Source: Distichodus sexfasciatus
Taxonomy: Eukaryota > Chordata > Actinopteri > Characiformes > Distichodontidae
Direction: 5' to 3'
NCBI GenBank assembly: GCA_032718565.1
Contig: JAVGVS010000012.1
Coordinates: 2,878,950 to 2,942,949, forward strand
Length of the DNA stretch: 64,000 bases
Within the stretch, counting starts at the first letter, position 1. Every line of letters starts with the position of its first letter. Below the pieces are notes generated by a model. That model had not been told where the DNA came from. It saw only the letters and a program-made list of their open reading frames with translations, and ran no database searches. The position numbers were made by a program, and so were the translations under genes. Below are positions 21,726 through 33,760 of this stretch, in pieces.

Positions 21726-21923
21726 TCCATTCTTTCTAGGGTTCTCATTTTTAGGTGTGGGGTATTTAGTTAATTGTTACACACCCACTCAGACCTCATC
21801 CTCAAACACACCATCTTTCTTTCTTTCTTTCTTCCTTTCTTTCTATCACATGCACACTTTTTCTGTTATTTTAAGGATTGCTGGGTTCAGTTACATTGTC
21901 TCTCTCTCTCTCATACACTGCCC

Positions 21924-21965
<42 letters not shown>

Positions 21966-22976
21966 TGCACAGTTATACCCACAAACTGCACTACCCTCAC
22001 CAGTTCCATCTTTCCCTCCCTTCTCTCTCTCCTGACTGTATCTTGGTGTGTCGAGTGTACAGAGCTGTGTAATCTCCTGCCCGGCCCTGGCTCCAGGCAC
22101 TGTTCATGTGCCAACTGAAGCCAGGGCAGGGGACCGGGTAGTGTAGAGAAGAGAAGCAGCAGAAGGAAGCCGACCCGTGTTGGCTCTGGCTTTCTTTCTA
22201 CCTTGCCCAAGTAGAGCCTGTCTGTCTCTCCACTCTCCGTCTCCTCTAGCCCCAGGCATGCCTCAGGTAAACTCCTCACCAACCATGACGATAAAGTTAC
22301 TCTTAGTCCCGAGACTGACCCCCGCTCATAAGAAGTACTTTTATACCACCAACTTTCGTTAGTCTTTCAGTCCTTTTCCGAAAAATACAAACAGCTTACA
22401 CTTTAGTCTGGACTCTCTCTCTAACAGCTCGGATCAAGGTAACCTTCCAGCACAGTTGCAATATCACATTTCCAAACCAATCCCTCAAACAGTGTCCAGC
22501 AAGCGTCCCCATCTGGCCACAGCTGGTCAGCCGAATCAGAATTATGTCAGTCAAAGTGGACTTGATTCTTCTGTTAGTTTCTTAGACGATTTCAAGCTTG
22601 TGCTGTGGCTCTCATTGCAGCTTGACTGTTATTCTTCATTCTTTTCTCGGTGAATTAAAGGGACAGACAGCTTGTGTATTTCTGTTCAAATCAAGTTCAA
22701 ATCTGTTCAGTCGTCCTCTCCACTCAATGTATAGCAGTCTTCTCAGTTCGCCAGAGCTTTGTTTTCCTCTTTTAATTGAAGTATTTGTTGTGTTTTTAGC
22801 CTTTTTATTGCTTTAACCCTTAATAAGTTTCCTGGTTGGGATTAAGTGGTTCGGATAATGAATGAATAAATGAAAGTTTCCTAATCTGAGCCGAACCTAA
22901 TTTAGCTTTCATTCCCAGTTTTGGATAGAAGAGGGCGACGCCAATAGGGCTGTCATTCCCTATTTTGACCACAGGG
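21726..22976. other. intron: tetranucleotide, CA tract, unique DNA
   Basis: (CTTT) at 21811-21845, CA at 21926-21961. From about 22060 to 22970 mostly unique sequence. A DANA-type tail fragment (GGGATTAAGTGGTTCGGATAATG) lies at 22838-22875. No gene seen. Confidence 0.45.
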
Positions 22977-23317
22977 GGGTTCTGTCATTCATTCATTCAT
23001 TCATTCATTCATTTCCAAACCACTGAATCCCAGCAGGGGTCGCGGGGGACCGGAGCCTATCCTGGGAACTTACGGGCGCGAGGTGGGGACCAACCCTGGG
23101 TGGGCGCTAACATACCACAGGGCACACACACTCACACATTCACACCTTACGGGGTCAATTTAAAGTCGCCAATTAACCTATGTTGCATGCCTTTGGACTG
23201 TGGGAGGGAAGCGGAGCATGCAAACTCCACACAGAAAGGCCCTACGGCCGTCCCCGGGGTCGAACCCAGGACCTCCCATCCACTGTGCCACCGTGCCGCC
23301 GTGCCGCCGGGATCTGT
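22977..23317 (-). repeat. DANA/Mermaid-type SINE, near full length
   Basis: (ATTC)n tail at 22986-23012, body with CCGGAGCCTATCC, CCAACCCTGGGTGGG and CATGCCTTTGGACTGTGGG-type blocks, and a tRNA-like head on the minus strand (GGCACGGTGGCACAGTGGAT, GGGTTCGACCCCG). Flanks GGGTTCTGT (22977-22985) and GGGATCTGT (23309-23317) are a 9-bp target duplication with one mismatch. Confidence 0.85.
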
Positions 23318-23620
23318 GATGTTAAGAGTAATTCAACAGCATGTAGTTTAAGAGTTAGGTAAATTCTAATCAACCGTAACATTTATGAACAACCTTTTTA
23401 CCCTTTTATCCAATCAGATTGTGCAGATTAAAGATGAAATTTATCACAAACCGCTCTTTCTTTGACTGTTCAACCTATTGAAAATAAGTTAAAAATTGTC
23501 AAAACAATAATACAAGTTAATAAGATAAAAATATGAAAAATACAGATTTTTTAAATGTAAATCTTTAAAGCATAGTACAGCTGTACAGATTAGCTGAGAT
23601 TGTGTGCAATAAACCTGTAG
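23318..23620. other. AT-rich intron, nothing recognised
   Basis: A/T-rich sequence without repeats I can name and without splice-bounded coding potential. Confidence 0.4.
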
Positions 23621-23940
23621 CTAGGATTGGGTGATATGGCCTAAAAATAATATCGTGATATTTTTAAGCTATATCATGATACACAATATATATCTTGATA
23701 TTTCCCACAATGCCCTGCGCATGACTTGGAGCCGCATTGCAATAATGCGATGGACTAAAAATATCAGGTAAATAGCTGTACTGGGAATAAAACGCTGCTT
23801 GTTGTTATTTATCATGAGTTTTGTTTGTAATAAAGGGGAAGATTTGACTGAGCTGGTGCGTTTTTGCGAGTGATGGTGTTCCGTTTGAGAGTCACAAGGT
23901 CTCGCACACGTTTACATCACGAAGAATGCTGTTTATCCAT
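23621..23940 (+). repeat. dispersed repeat family B
   Basis: Matches 35401-36300 outside the element inserted there: GGGYGATATGGCCTAAAAA, CACAATATATATC, GAGCCGCATYRCAATAATGCGATGGA, TTGTTGTTATTTATCA, CGTTTTTRCGAGTGATGG. This copy lacks the insertion. Class unknown. Confidence 0.65.
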
Positions 23941-23954
23941 GTTTCAAAGTCAAA

Positions 23955-24135
23955 GCAAACTGCTATATACTGTACAAGTATACAGAGAGACGAGACGACC
24001 AGTCTCCCTGGATTATCTTGCGTCTTGCTCGGGTGGCCAATTGTTGTGGTGCTGGTGGTAGAATAGAGCCGGATTCGAACCTACAACCTCTGGGAGCGAA
24101 GGCGAGCATCTGATCACTAGGCCACTACCAAAGCA
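23955..24135. repeat. repeat family C fragment and tRNA-like SINE head
   Basis: TACAAGTATACAGAGAGACGAGACGA is shared with 25340 and 32445. From 24060, GGATTCGAACCTACAACC and CACTAGGCCACTACC read on the minus strand as a SINE-B-like tRNA head. Confidence 0.6.
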
Positions 24136-25329
24136 CAGATCACGACTGAATAATTGAAACCCTTTTGGAACACCAGCTTCAAACTGTGTTTTGATCCCAT
24201 GAGCGACTTGAGCAGCATCACATCACCAAATGACCATCACGAACCAGGATAAAAATCTGCACCGGCCTTTTCATCGGAGAACTTCCATTCTTTGGTTTGT
24301 TATATTTCTAGCGTTCTGTTTGTTTTTCCTTTCCACCGGCAGGAAAAGCGTTCCGTCTAGTTTCACTTTCATGCTTTGACTTCAGCTTCCTGTGTGTACT
24401 TTGTTGTTGACCTCTAATCTCCCAGAGCGAGATTGCGCTTAATTATGGGGTGGGGTGGGGAGTGGTGTGGTGTGGTGTGGAGTAGAGGGGGAGGTTGATA
24501 GCCGTCTCTGGCACCGCGGGGCTAGCGTAGAGGGATGCTAGGTGGCGCTGTGGCCGCGGTTAAGTAGGCAGAGCGAGCTGAGAGGAAATGGTGCGGGACA
24601 GCGAGTGTTTTTGAAGTCAGACTGGAACGTAAGCATTGCAAATGGAGTGTTGATGCACACTGCCTGCTGGTGGTGTTCTGACACACACTTCTGCACATGC
24701 ATGCACATATATACAAACACACCCACACTTACACACTCTCCCCGAATTTATGGCTCATATCAGTGTGTTTTGTGAGGATGGGGCTAGTGTTGACCTTTGA
24801 CATCAAGTAGGAGCCTGTGTAAAGGATAGTGAAGCGCTGGCAGGGGTTATGTGAACGTGGAAGTAAGTAAGTTTGTGTGTCTGTGTGTGTGTGTGTGTGT
24901 GTAGGGGTGTATACCCAGGCATTTTTGATTGCATTTGTGTTTGTGTATCAGCATGTGTGCGAGTCAGTGTGAGTGTGTGTGAGAAAATGATAGTGTGTGA
25001 GAGAGAACGAGCCTGCAGGTGTTGCATTACATGTGGGTGCCTCTGTGTATATGTATGCCTCTGTGTGTGTGTGTGTGTGTGTGTGTGTAGGGCAGCAGGT
25101 GAAAAGTTCACACGACTGTTCTTACTCATGAGGATGAACTGCAACATGTGTGTGTGTTGCTGTGTGTGATTGATTCAACATGCAGAGAGGTGGAGCTCAG
25201 ATAACGCACTACCCAATGATGCAGTGTATTACAGAGCCACAGAAACAGTTTTACACTTACTGTAAATTTATTTTACCTTTCCTAATCGTTTGCAACACAT
25301 TGATTAATGATTTAAAGCAAACTTTATTG
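24136..25329. other. intron: unique DNA, then TG tracts
   Basis: 24136-24640 is mostly unique, with a GGTGTGGTGTGG patch near 24455-24482. TG-rich DNA at 24874-24905 and 25057-25090. The frames over the TG tracts are repeat translations. Confidence 0.45.
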
Positions 25330-25660
25330 TAGTTGTTAAGCTATATACAAGTTTACAGCGAGACGAGACGACGTGGCTCCAGTTTTTAGGGAGTACAAAG
25401 AATGATGACGGCACATAGTACAAGCATATATAAACAGACTTTAAACTATAAAACTCCAAACTGGAGGTAGAAAAAGAAAACGTGCCATTTTTGTTATGTG
25501 AGGCATCCAATGATAGTGAAAATATTGCAGCAACAGCAGTCAAGTGCAGAAAAAACTATAAATTATTATTATTATTATTTTTTGCATTAAATGTGCAAAA
25601 AATCTGCAGCAGTTTAATATAAATATTCTAAAAATAAAATGTACATGTACGGCACTCTTA
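25330..25660. repeat. repeat family C
   Basis: TATATACAAGTTTACAGCGAGACGAGACGACGTGG start, ACTTTAAACTA blocks, then a (TTA) patch and GTGCAAAAAATCTGCAGCAG. Related to 26396-26850 and 32430-33000. Confidence 0.6.
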
Positions 25661-25713
25661 TCCAGGGGTGCTTTTCCATCACTGCCAACGTAGTGCTAAC
25701 TATGTTAAAAAAA

Positions 25714-25962
25714 GATAGTGATTATTTGTCATTGTGAACACAACACGCCACAGCACACAGTGCACCACAACCAAATGTACCTTCTGCATTTGACCCATCC
25801 GTGAAGGAGCAGTGGGCAGCTAACAAGGGCAGCGCCCGGGGAGCAGTGTTTGGAGATGGTACCTTGCTCATGAGTACCTCAGAGGTAACTTTACCGGTCC
25901 TGGATTCAAACATGAATTCTGATCATGGGGTGAACACCCTACCGTTACGCCACCAACTGCCT
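25714..25962 (-). repeat. SINE-A, near full length
   Basis: Tail GTGATTATTTGTCATTGTG to head CGTTACGCCACCAACTGC. All family blocks are present. Confidence 0.87.
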
Positions 25963-26036
25963 GTTAGCAACACTATGTGAGTTGCTAATGTACACTATGT
26001 TAGTTGCTAGCAGCTATGCTTTTGGGAAACGCCCCC

Positions 26037-26395
26037 CAGAGCGACGTCCATTTCTTAATTTCAGGGACAGTCTCCCAGAGAGCAGCTAGGGGTTAAGGGT
26101 CTTGCTCAGGGACCCACTGAAGGTAATACCATACCAATTTATTTCTAAAGCACTTATAAAAACAAGCACTTGGCTGACCAAAGTGCTGTACATCCTATAA
26201 CAAATACAAACATAAACATAAAACACAGGAACAAATAAAAACAAAAGAACAATCAAACAAGAGAAAGAAAACAAAAAAAAAGTTTTTAAGGGAGATTTAA
26301 AAACACCAAGAGATGGAGGTAATGAAAGAGGTAGGACTCGAACCCACAAGCGCTTGGTCCAGATGCGAGTGTCCTAACCACCACCCCAGTCTATA
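26037..26395 (-). repeat. SINE-B with a nested short retroelement
   Basis: Minus-strand SINE-B (GCGACGTCCATTTCTTAATTTC…GGGTCTTGCTCAGGGACCCA, then CGAACCCACAAGCGCTTGG…). It is split by 26128-26316, a 189-bp A-rich element starting ACCATACCAATTTATTTC. AGGTAAT flanks the insert on both sides (26121-26127 and 26317-26323). Confidence 0.75.
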
Positions 26396-26850
26396 AAATT
26401 AGACAATCTGTTAACAATCTGTTAAATAGTAACCAGTACCAGTAAAGTCGAAGCTAGAAGTAGAAAGTGAAGATGTGCAGTTTAGTTGCACGTGAGGAGA
26501 TAACAACAATGTGACAGTATGTGCAAATATTGCAACAGCAGTCAAGTGGAGAAAACTACGATCACAATTCTGGAATGTACTGTAAATGTGCATTAAATGT
26601 GCATAAGATCAGCAGCAGTTTGACATGAGTATACTGTACAGACAAACAATTAGAAAAATAAACAGCATCTCAAAGACAGTACAATGTAGCACGGATGAGT
26701 TTGTACATGTAGCAGGAATAGAATCGGATATCAAATATTCTGCATGTCGGCACTGTGCACGTCTGCCTAATGTGTGTACAATCACACCACGGTAAAACAG
26801 CCTTTCATCCCCCAAAAATGGCCATATTTGAAAATGCTTCCAATGCAAAA
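26396..26850. repeat. repeat family C
   Basis: GTGCAAATATTGCAACAGCAGTCA, GCAGCAGTTTGACATGAGTA and ACAGACAAACAATTAGAAAAATAAACA recur in 32630-33000. No coding frame. Confidence 0.55.
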
Positions 26851-27866
26851 AAGGTATAGTCTGTTCTTGGCACCTTACTATGAAAAATGTTGTATTTTTG
26901 TTGTCTAAAGCACAAATCTTGAAACTGTTTCCTTAAGAGCTCAAAATTGTTTCTTTGAGGCAAAAGCTTGTGACTTTATGTACAAAATGGTACCTTCAGT
27001 GGTGGACAAGTGTGAATATTCACAGATGTAAAGTACACTTTTGTCTATTTTTTTACTGTTTTGTTGCAGGATATATGTTTCATAATATTAAATTCTAGCT
27101 GCAGTCCAGTTGTGTAAAAGCAAAACGTAAGAGCTGTTCAGTGCTGTAGTCAAGCTACTCTTCCCAGACGCATTTACACACTGAGTCGAGGTTAATATCT
27201 CTAAACACCCCCCTCACTGCCGCTCTCTGACCCCCCTCGTACTGGCACTAAAAGGGAGGCGGGATTCATTTAGCACGTCTCGTATCTCCACTCCTCCCAG
27301 TCCTTTCATCTCCTCACCCTCTCGCTGCCTTCTTCTGTAACCAGGGGCAGAGGGGGGCATAAATTCCCAAAATGACTGGCAACCCCCAACGGGAGCTCTT
27401 AATGACCGCCCCTCTTGCCTGGCAACACACCCCCCCAACACGCCCCAACGCCCCACTCCCCCCTCCACACCCTGCAAGGGCACAACCACCGCCGCCACTC
27501 TTGCCTCAAACTCTCCTCACCAGGCCTGACGTCGGAGCCGCTGAGTGGCAGAGGCTCACACAGACGGGACCTGGGGGCAGTTGGCACTCTGAAATGACTT
27601 TAAGAGATGAAATATTGCTTTGAGATAAAGCTTTATTTTTAATATAAGATCATAACCCTCTATATTACGCTCTATATTAAGGAAAGCCAGTTGGTGGAAG
27701 TGAGTCAAAATCAAAAGGTAGAACCTTTCAACAACCTTTATTCAATTGATTTGAGTAGTTTTCCGTTGTTCTGCTTTTTTTTCTTGTATTTTTTGCTGTT
27801 GGTCTGGTTTATTGAGTATACTTCATAGCTAAGTGAGTTTTAGTATGTGAATAATGCTTTATAAAG
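26851..27866. other. intron: unique DNA with a C-rich block
   Basis: 26851-27190 unique. 27200-27600 is C-rich and repeat-poor (ATTCATTTAGCACGTCTCG, ATAAATTCCCAAAATGAC), possibly regulatory. 27600-27866 AT-rich. No exon seen. Confidence 0.4.
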
Positions 27867-28091
27867 TTGTTATTATTATTATTATTATTATTGTTATTAT
27901 TATTGGTTTTTCAATTATTATTATTGGTTTTTAAAGTTATTAAGTATTATTATTATTGGTTTTTAAATTATTATTATTGTTATTTTTAAAGATTATTATT
28001 ATTATTATTATTATTATTATTGGTTTTAAAATTATTATTATTATTATTATTATTTTTAAAAGTTATTATTATTATTATTATTATTATTATT

Positions 28092-28123
<32 letters not shown>

Positions 28124-28130
28124 ATATCTT
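27867..28130. repeat. ATT trinucleotide array
   Basis: About 260 bp of (ATT)n with GGTTTTTAAA interruptions at irregular spacing. Likely unstable in length. Confidence 0.9.
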
Positions 28131-28160
28131 GTTCATGAAGGAGTTAAATCAGTTAATAAT

Positions 28161-28384
28161 TGATGACTCATTGTGAACACACCACACAGCACCACAACAA
28201 AGTGTGACCTCTTCATTTGACCCATCCATGAAGAAGCAGTGTGCAGCTGATCAGGGTATTGCCTGTACTTAGGGATGGTACCTTACTCATGAGTACCTCA
28301 ATGGTACCTTTACCATCTGGGATTCAAACCAGCGACCCTCTGAGCACGGGGTGAACTACCTATCCGTTATGCTGCCAGCTGCCC
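28161..28384 (-). repeat. SINE-A
   Basis: Minus-strand copy directly after the ATT array, head at CCGTTATGCTGCCAGCTGCC. It faces the next copy head to head. Confidence 0.85.
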
Positions 28385-28511
28385 CATACTATCCCTAATG
28401 TGCGTCCTCATAATCGGATTTAAAAAGTGCTTAGTTCAGTTACCTGCCCCTGTCCGGTCTGTTATTAATCATAAAAGTTTGAAATAATCCTGGTACTGAT
28501 CGATTTGTTAT

Positions 28512-28775
28512 GGGGCAGTTGGTAGCGTAACGGTTAGGGAGTTGGGCCTGTGATCGGAGGGTCGCCGGTTCAAGTCCCAGACCGGTAAAGGTACCACTGA
28601 GATACTCATGTGCAAGGTACTGTCCCCAAGCACTGCTCCCCGGGTGCTGCCCATGTCAGCTGCCCACTGCTCCTTCATGGATGGGTCAAATACATTACAG
28701 AGGTCACATTTTGTTGTGGTGCACGGTGTGCTGTGCTGTGTTCACAATGACAAATAATCACTCACTTCACTTCAC
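28512..28775 (+). repeat. SINE-A, best full-length plus copy
   Basis: GGGGCAGTTGGTAGCGTAAC head, B box GGTTCAAGTCCCAG, full body, tail AATCACTCACTTCACTTCAC. A TACAT insertion lies near 28690. Good reference for the family. Confidence 0.9.
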
Positions 28776-28799
28776 AAAACTCATCACCAGCCCAGCTTC

Positions 28800-29231
28800 A
28801 TAGCATATGAGTTTATAGCAGAAGTCTTTCTCTCTCCTTCTCTCTCTTCCCCCCCTCTATCTTACTTTCTGCTCCCCCTTCCATAGCCAGGATTAGTGTT
28901 GAGTCCACACCTGACTGTGTCTCAGGGTCTTTGTACATGCACATGCCTGTAAACTCACACACACACACACACACTTGCCGTATATCTCTCCATCTGTCAC
29001 AAGCACAAGCGCACATGCTCTCCCTGTATTCTCAGCCTTTCCCTCTCTTCACATTTCTTCTGCCTTGAGAACCATACATCAGCCTCTCCACTTCTCTTTA
29101 TCCCTCACTCCCTCTTCCCTCTCCTTCTCACTCCCTTGCTCTCTCTCTTTCTGCATTCTTCCATGCACTCTCTCCTTTATTCTTTCTCATATTTACTCAT
29201 TTCCTCCTGTCCTTTTCTGTCTCCCTCCACC

Positions 29232-29266
<35 letters not shown>

Positions 29267-29551
29267 GGGCCGGGTTGCACTGCTCCTTTGATCTCGGTGA
29301 AAGGGGAGGCATTAAAGGGCTGCTGTTTCCTCTGTCAGGGGCCATCTCTCCTCTACTCTCACATCCCTCCCCCCTCTCCCCTACTCCCTCCCCCACCTCC
29401 TTCACTCTTCTCTCTTCTGCCTTTTTTCCCCCCTACCTTCACTCTTATCTCTCCTCTCACCCCCTGCCTTCTCTCCTTTCTCCCTTTTGCCCTCACCCTC
29501 ACTTTCTCATACATCACATTCTCCGCTCCTCTTTATCCCTCTCTGCCTGAA

Positions 29552-29582
<31 letters not shown>

Positions 29583-29766
29583 CCGCTCTCTCTTTCTGCA
29601 GTCATCTCTCCACCCTCTCCTTAATTCTTTCTCATATTTACCCATTTCTCCTGTCCTTTTCTGTCTTCTCTCTCTCTTTCTAGGGTTCTCCTTTTTTTAG
29701 GGCAAGTGGGGTGCCGTTAATTGCATCACACACTCAGAACCCATCCTCAAACACACCTCTCTCTTA

Positions 29767-29802
<36 letters not shown>

Positions 29803-29810
29803 GGGCCTCA
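28800..29810. repeat. pyrimidine-rich region with CT arrays
   Basis: CT arrays at about 29236-29264, 29550-29578 and 29768-29800, with CA at 28957-28974, in a 1-kb C/T-biased stretch. 29275-29345 (AAAGGGGAGGCATTAAAGGG) is the only non-repetitive island. The long Ser/Leu/Pro frames are not genes. Confidence 0.8.
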
Positions 29811-29814
29811 ATCA

Positions 29815-30365
29815 CGGCTCAATCTGCACCTTAGTCGGGCAATAAATCAAAAATTATTCAAAACCAACATTCTGAACCTCTAATAGACGTAATCTTTGCC
29901 CATGTCGGTTATTTTGGTTATTTTAAATTCTTTTAATACCGTCTCCAGTGTGCGTTGGCGTGACTCCACCACGTCCCATCTGACCCTTCACCAGTCTGAT
30001 CAGTGTTTCCTTAAATTGTTTAAAAGTCAAAAATATATGCGCTCTTTCATTAGAACAAATATCCAAGACCTTGTCAGTGAACTATGAAGGCAGACACAAA
30101 AACAGAAAAATGTTTATTAATCATGATCAGTTAACCCCAACTTGACGTTTTCATGCCCCGTCGCCGCCACCGTTGACACAAAAATAATGTTTAAACAGCA
30201 GGAAACTGTTTCCCGTGTTAGAATAACTCGGGGGCCCCCTTGGTCATCTAAATCAAACGAGCTAACGGCCTTTTGTTTATTTCAGCTTTCTTTTCTCTCG
30301 CAAAGTGACGTGGCCGCAGGAGGCACGTGGTTCTGTCTAAACGATGGGGATGTGGGGGAGAAATG
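29815..30365. promoter_or_regulatory. candidate conserved intronic block
   Basis: Repeat-free: CAATAAATCAAAAATTATTC, TAATAGACGTAATC, TTTATTAATCATGATCAG, AAAATAATGTTTAAAC. Homeodomain- and forkhead-like words are dense. Enhancer-like by texture only. Confidence 0.4.
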
Positions 30366-30487
30366 AAGGGGGGGGGAGAGGGTAAGGGAGGGAGAGAGGG
30401 AGAGGGGGAAATAGGTTCCATATGTTAAGCTGTACCAGTGCCTCTTCAGTCCTCCTGCACAGTTAGAAACGTTCTGAGAGTGAGAGG

Positions 30488-30540
<53 letters not shown>

Positions 30541-30782
30541 ATAATTACACTGCAGTAATAAGTAAAGTGGAGGAATGCAGCCCAGCTCTTTGTTGCCTTG
30601 ATTTCATGTTTTTAATCATTTTACTTTTCTCTCTCTCTCTCCCTTTTCTTCTCTCTCTCTATATATATACCATGATCCTGCTAAGCCAGAGCTGGCCCAA
30701 GCATGCTGGCTTTTAGTCTTTGATGTAAATCTTAAATCAGGTGTAAAGCTGGAGCCTAAATCTGTTTAGGAATGTGCCTGTG

Positions 30783-30819
<37 letters not shown>

Positions 30820-31004
30820 CTCTAAATCTCTATTTTATCTTTCTCTCTGTCTGTCTCTTTCTCATACTCTCATCTCTACACACTTACTCACTCACTCTAT
30901 CTTTCTATCTCTCTCTCTTTCAGCCAGTGACTGGTTTCTCAAAAGTCACTCTTTTTCTCTCCGTCTGCCCCTCTCTTTCTGAAACAAGTTTCTTTCTATG
31001 TATT

Positions 31005-31061
<57 letters not shown>

Positions 31062-31179
31062 TTCACCACCTCTATCTTCTTTTCACACACAAAACTATGA
31101 GAAACCACACTAACCTTTCCATGCACTCTCCCTACTCTCCTTTCCTCCCCCTTTTCCCGTCTTCCTGACATCCGTTCAT
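30366..31179. repeat. G/GA and CT/CA arrays
   Basis: G-rich at 30367-30410, GA at 30490-30537, CT at 30637-30660 and 30783-30806, CT/CA at 31010-31060. The small gap at 30540-30780 looks unique. Confidence 0.8.
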
Positions 31180-31660
31180 TTTTAGCAGCCCTACTCCTCC
31201 TACACTGCCTTCACTTTCACCAAGAACCTCTCATCGCATTCCATCAGCACCCTTAATGTTCATCAGCTGTGCCATAATGCAGTCAGCGCTCCCATCTCGG
31301 CCCAATTTTAGGCCGGGTGTTTGCCTGTGTAATTTCTCAGCCCAGCACCAGGGAACACAAATAATTTGGTTTCTAAATATTTGCAATTCCCCCTGCGCTG
31401 AGCTCCAAGCCATTTCTCTTATAGCTACCCATTACTGTCTTTTCACATCCTTTCACAACTTGTGAAACGAAGGCATAGTTCTGCCAAAGACCCGACAAAT
31501 CAAAATGGCCAGTGAGCTTGGACAAGACTTTTAATGCCTTGCAAGGTTTCTTCACCTCTTGTTGAGTTTTGTTCAGGCCAAACTGTTCCACTAATTATCC
31601 CTGATTGGACTGCACTGGGAAATGTTTCTTAGAACCATTTGTTTTGTGTATTCCTTTCAT
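31180..31660. promoter_or_regulatory. strong candidate conserved intronic element
   Basis: Long repeat-free block with CATTAATGTTCATCAGC-like text around 31250, CACAAATAATTTGG, CTATAGCTACCCATTAC-like and CTTTTAATGCCTTGC, in balanced composition between two repeat deserts. Of the intronic blocks this most resembles an ancient vertebrate enhancer. Not tested by alignment. Confidence 0.42.
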
Positions 31661-31719
31661 CCCTTTAATTTTGAACCACTAAGTTGAAACCTATGGGTGA
31701 TTGTCCACTTACACTGGGG

Positions 31720-32095
31720 TGACCAGTTCCGGTCCTGCAAGTGAGTGATTATTTGTCATTGTGAACACAGCACACAGTGCACCGCAACAAAATGTGACCT
31801 CTGCATTTGACCCATCCGTGAAGAAGCAGTGGGCAGCATTCTGGCAGCACCTTGCCCTTGAGTACCTCAGTGGTACCTGTACCGGTCCAGGACTTGAACC
31901 GGTGACCTTCTGATTATGGGCTCAGCTCCCCAACCTTAGCACTACTCCCCAACTTCTACATAGGGCTGGTATCCTGGATCCCGGTTTTCCATCATACCTG
32001 AGTTTAGATCATTGACACCTTCTCTCAGGTAAAAGCTCACCACAATTAACGGAAATCCTCCAGGATACTGGCCGTCCAGGACCGGAACTGGATGC
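31720..32095. mobile_element. foldback MITE split by a SINE-A
   Basis: The left arm GACCAGTTCCGGTCCTG (31721) is inverted at 32077-32092 (CAGGACCGGAACTGG). The interior GGCTGGTATCCTGGAT…CAGGATACTGGCC also pairs. Related to 48090-48274. A SINE-A (31741-31955) interrupts the left arm. Confidence 0.7.
31741..31955 (-). repeat. SINE-A inside a foldback element
   Basis: Tail GTGAGTGATTATTTGTCATT, head near CCCAACCTTAGCACTACTCC. Part of the body is deleted around 31835. Confidence 0.83.
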
Positions 32096-32429
32096 CCCGG
32101 ACCCCGCTACGCACAAAGGGTTTCAGTGGTTTATGTTTTGGACAGTTCTTAAGTGTGTGTTATGGAAGTAAGCTATGTTGTAATATACTGGCCCTTTAAA
32201 TAAGTTAAGAAAACAAGCAGTACATCACAGGAGCACCACTTGAGGTTGAGACAACATGACAATGTGAATTGTTTTCTAAAAAGATTAGAACTAGATTTCA
32301 GGAAACTTTACAAAGTGAACACGACTTGAATGTAATATTGTGTTCTAAAAGCAGCCGGTTACTCCGTTACTGTTAAGACTTTTGTGTTGTAACTGTGCTT
32401 ATATTAAAGGCAAAGTAAACTTTGTCATC

Positions 32430-33000
32430 TCTTCTATATACTCTACAAGTACACAGAGAGACGAGACGAGGTGGCCCCAGTTTTAACAGTGCAAAGAACA
32501 AGGAACAAAGAACAAATAAGGCAGATAGAATAAACAAAATATAAATAGAATATAAAATATACACTTTAAACTAGAAGTGGGAAGAGACAACTAGGATGCG
32601 GAACTCAGCCTACAATTATGGTCCTGGAGTTGTCTTTTACACTGAAGGTGCATGAGGTCAGTGACAGTTTCAATATGAAAAATTCTATACAGTCTATGAA
32701 ATAAAACAGTATCTCTTATAAAGTGTGACATTCATAACATTCAAGTCGGATCTGGTAAGTGCAGATACTGTAGCAGTGGAGAATACAGTCAGTGAGAAAA
32801 AGTGACCAGTGATATGTACAGCAGTGTTCAATAGCCGTGCAAATATGTAGCAGCAGTGCAACAATTGTGGAAATATTGTAGCAGCAGTCATGAGAAGAGG
32901 ATTACAATATTGATCGTCTGGCAGATCAGCAGCAGTTTGGAATGACAATACTATACAGTCTGTAAACATAAACATCATTCATGAGAAATTTGGTAAAGTA
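32430..33000. repeat. repeat family C, longest copy
   Basis: TACAAGTACACAGAGAGACGAGACGA start, A-rich section to 32570, then recurring GCAGCAGT, GTGCAAATAT, TACAGTCTRTRAA words. Matches 25330-25660 and 26396-26850 in order, suggesting those two are parts of one element. Class unknown. Confidence 0.6.
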
Positions 33001-33760
33001 CATTGCATTGTCAAGTTGAGTCAGGGGTAAGAAACCACATCCTTTAAATGTGTTTTGCTGCACCATAACTCAACTGATACATTGGTGTTGGTCTGTTTTA
33101 ACAACTCGCTGAGGGGTTTATTGGGTTTAAGTCGGGCTCTACCCTACCTCTAGCACTACCACCACTGGGCCAATGAACAAGACCCTTAATCCCAAGTCTG
33201 TAGAGAGACTATCCATTTACACTGACCATTTTCTCCAGAACCTTGTACGTCAGTGCTGTGTAGCCCACTTCTGTTCTTCACGTCTTAAACCCTAGACTTA
33301 AGTCAATGGCTGTTGTTCAGCCAAGTTTCCGCCAGCCAAATTACACACCCTGTCAAAGACAAGAAGTCAGAGCAGTTCAGTTCAAGCAGCAAGGTCAAAG
33401 GCAGTCTAAGGACACAACAAAGTAGCAGTTCAGTTAAGCAGCAGAAGAAACTCAATAGCTTTGGCAAATGAAGTTGACATATTAGTAAAAGGTAGTCACT
33501 TTTGATGAGCGTCTGATGAATTCCATAAACGTAAATGTGGTCAGATTCATGGAGGGACGTTACCGGACATTATATTGATTCAAGGGTTGATGATAAAGCC
33601 TTGTACAAGGCACAAATGCCAAAGCTGGGTCAAAATTTGCTCAGTATCGTTGGATGCAGTTTTCCAGGTTGGTACCACTCCGTTAAGAGCCGAAACCCAC
33701 AATCGATCTCTCCACAATCCGGCTTCATGCTTCCCTCTCCTATCCTTCTTTAACCTTTAT
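33001..33760. other. intron: SINE-B remnant and unique DNA
   Basis: About 33115-33245 is a worn SINE-B body (CCTCTAGCACTACCACCACTG, AACAAGACCCTTAATCCCAAG). The remainder looks unique; no exon. Confidence 0.45.

Noticed and set aside
21136..21773. Long Ser/Leu/Phe open frames (up to 211 residues)
   Set aside because: They translate a pyrimidine tract. All three frames give the same low-complexity composition, and there is no splice or start context.
28512..28590. tRNA gene
   Set aside because: A and B box words are present, but the stretch is the head of a dispersed SINE and does not close into a cloverleaf. The same applies to the other SINE heads.
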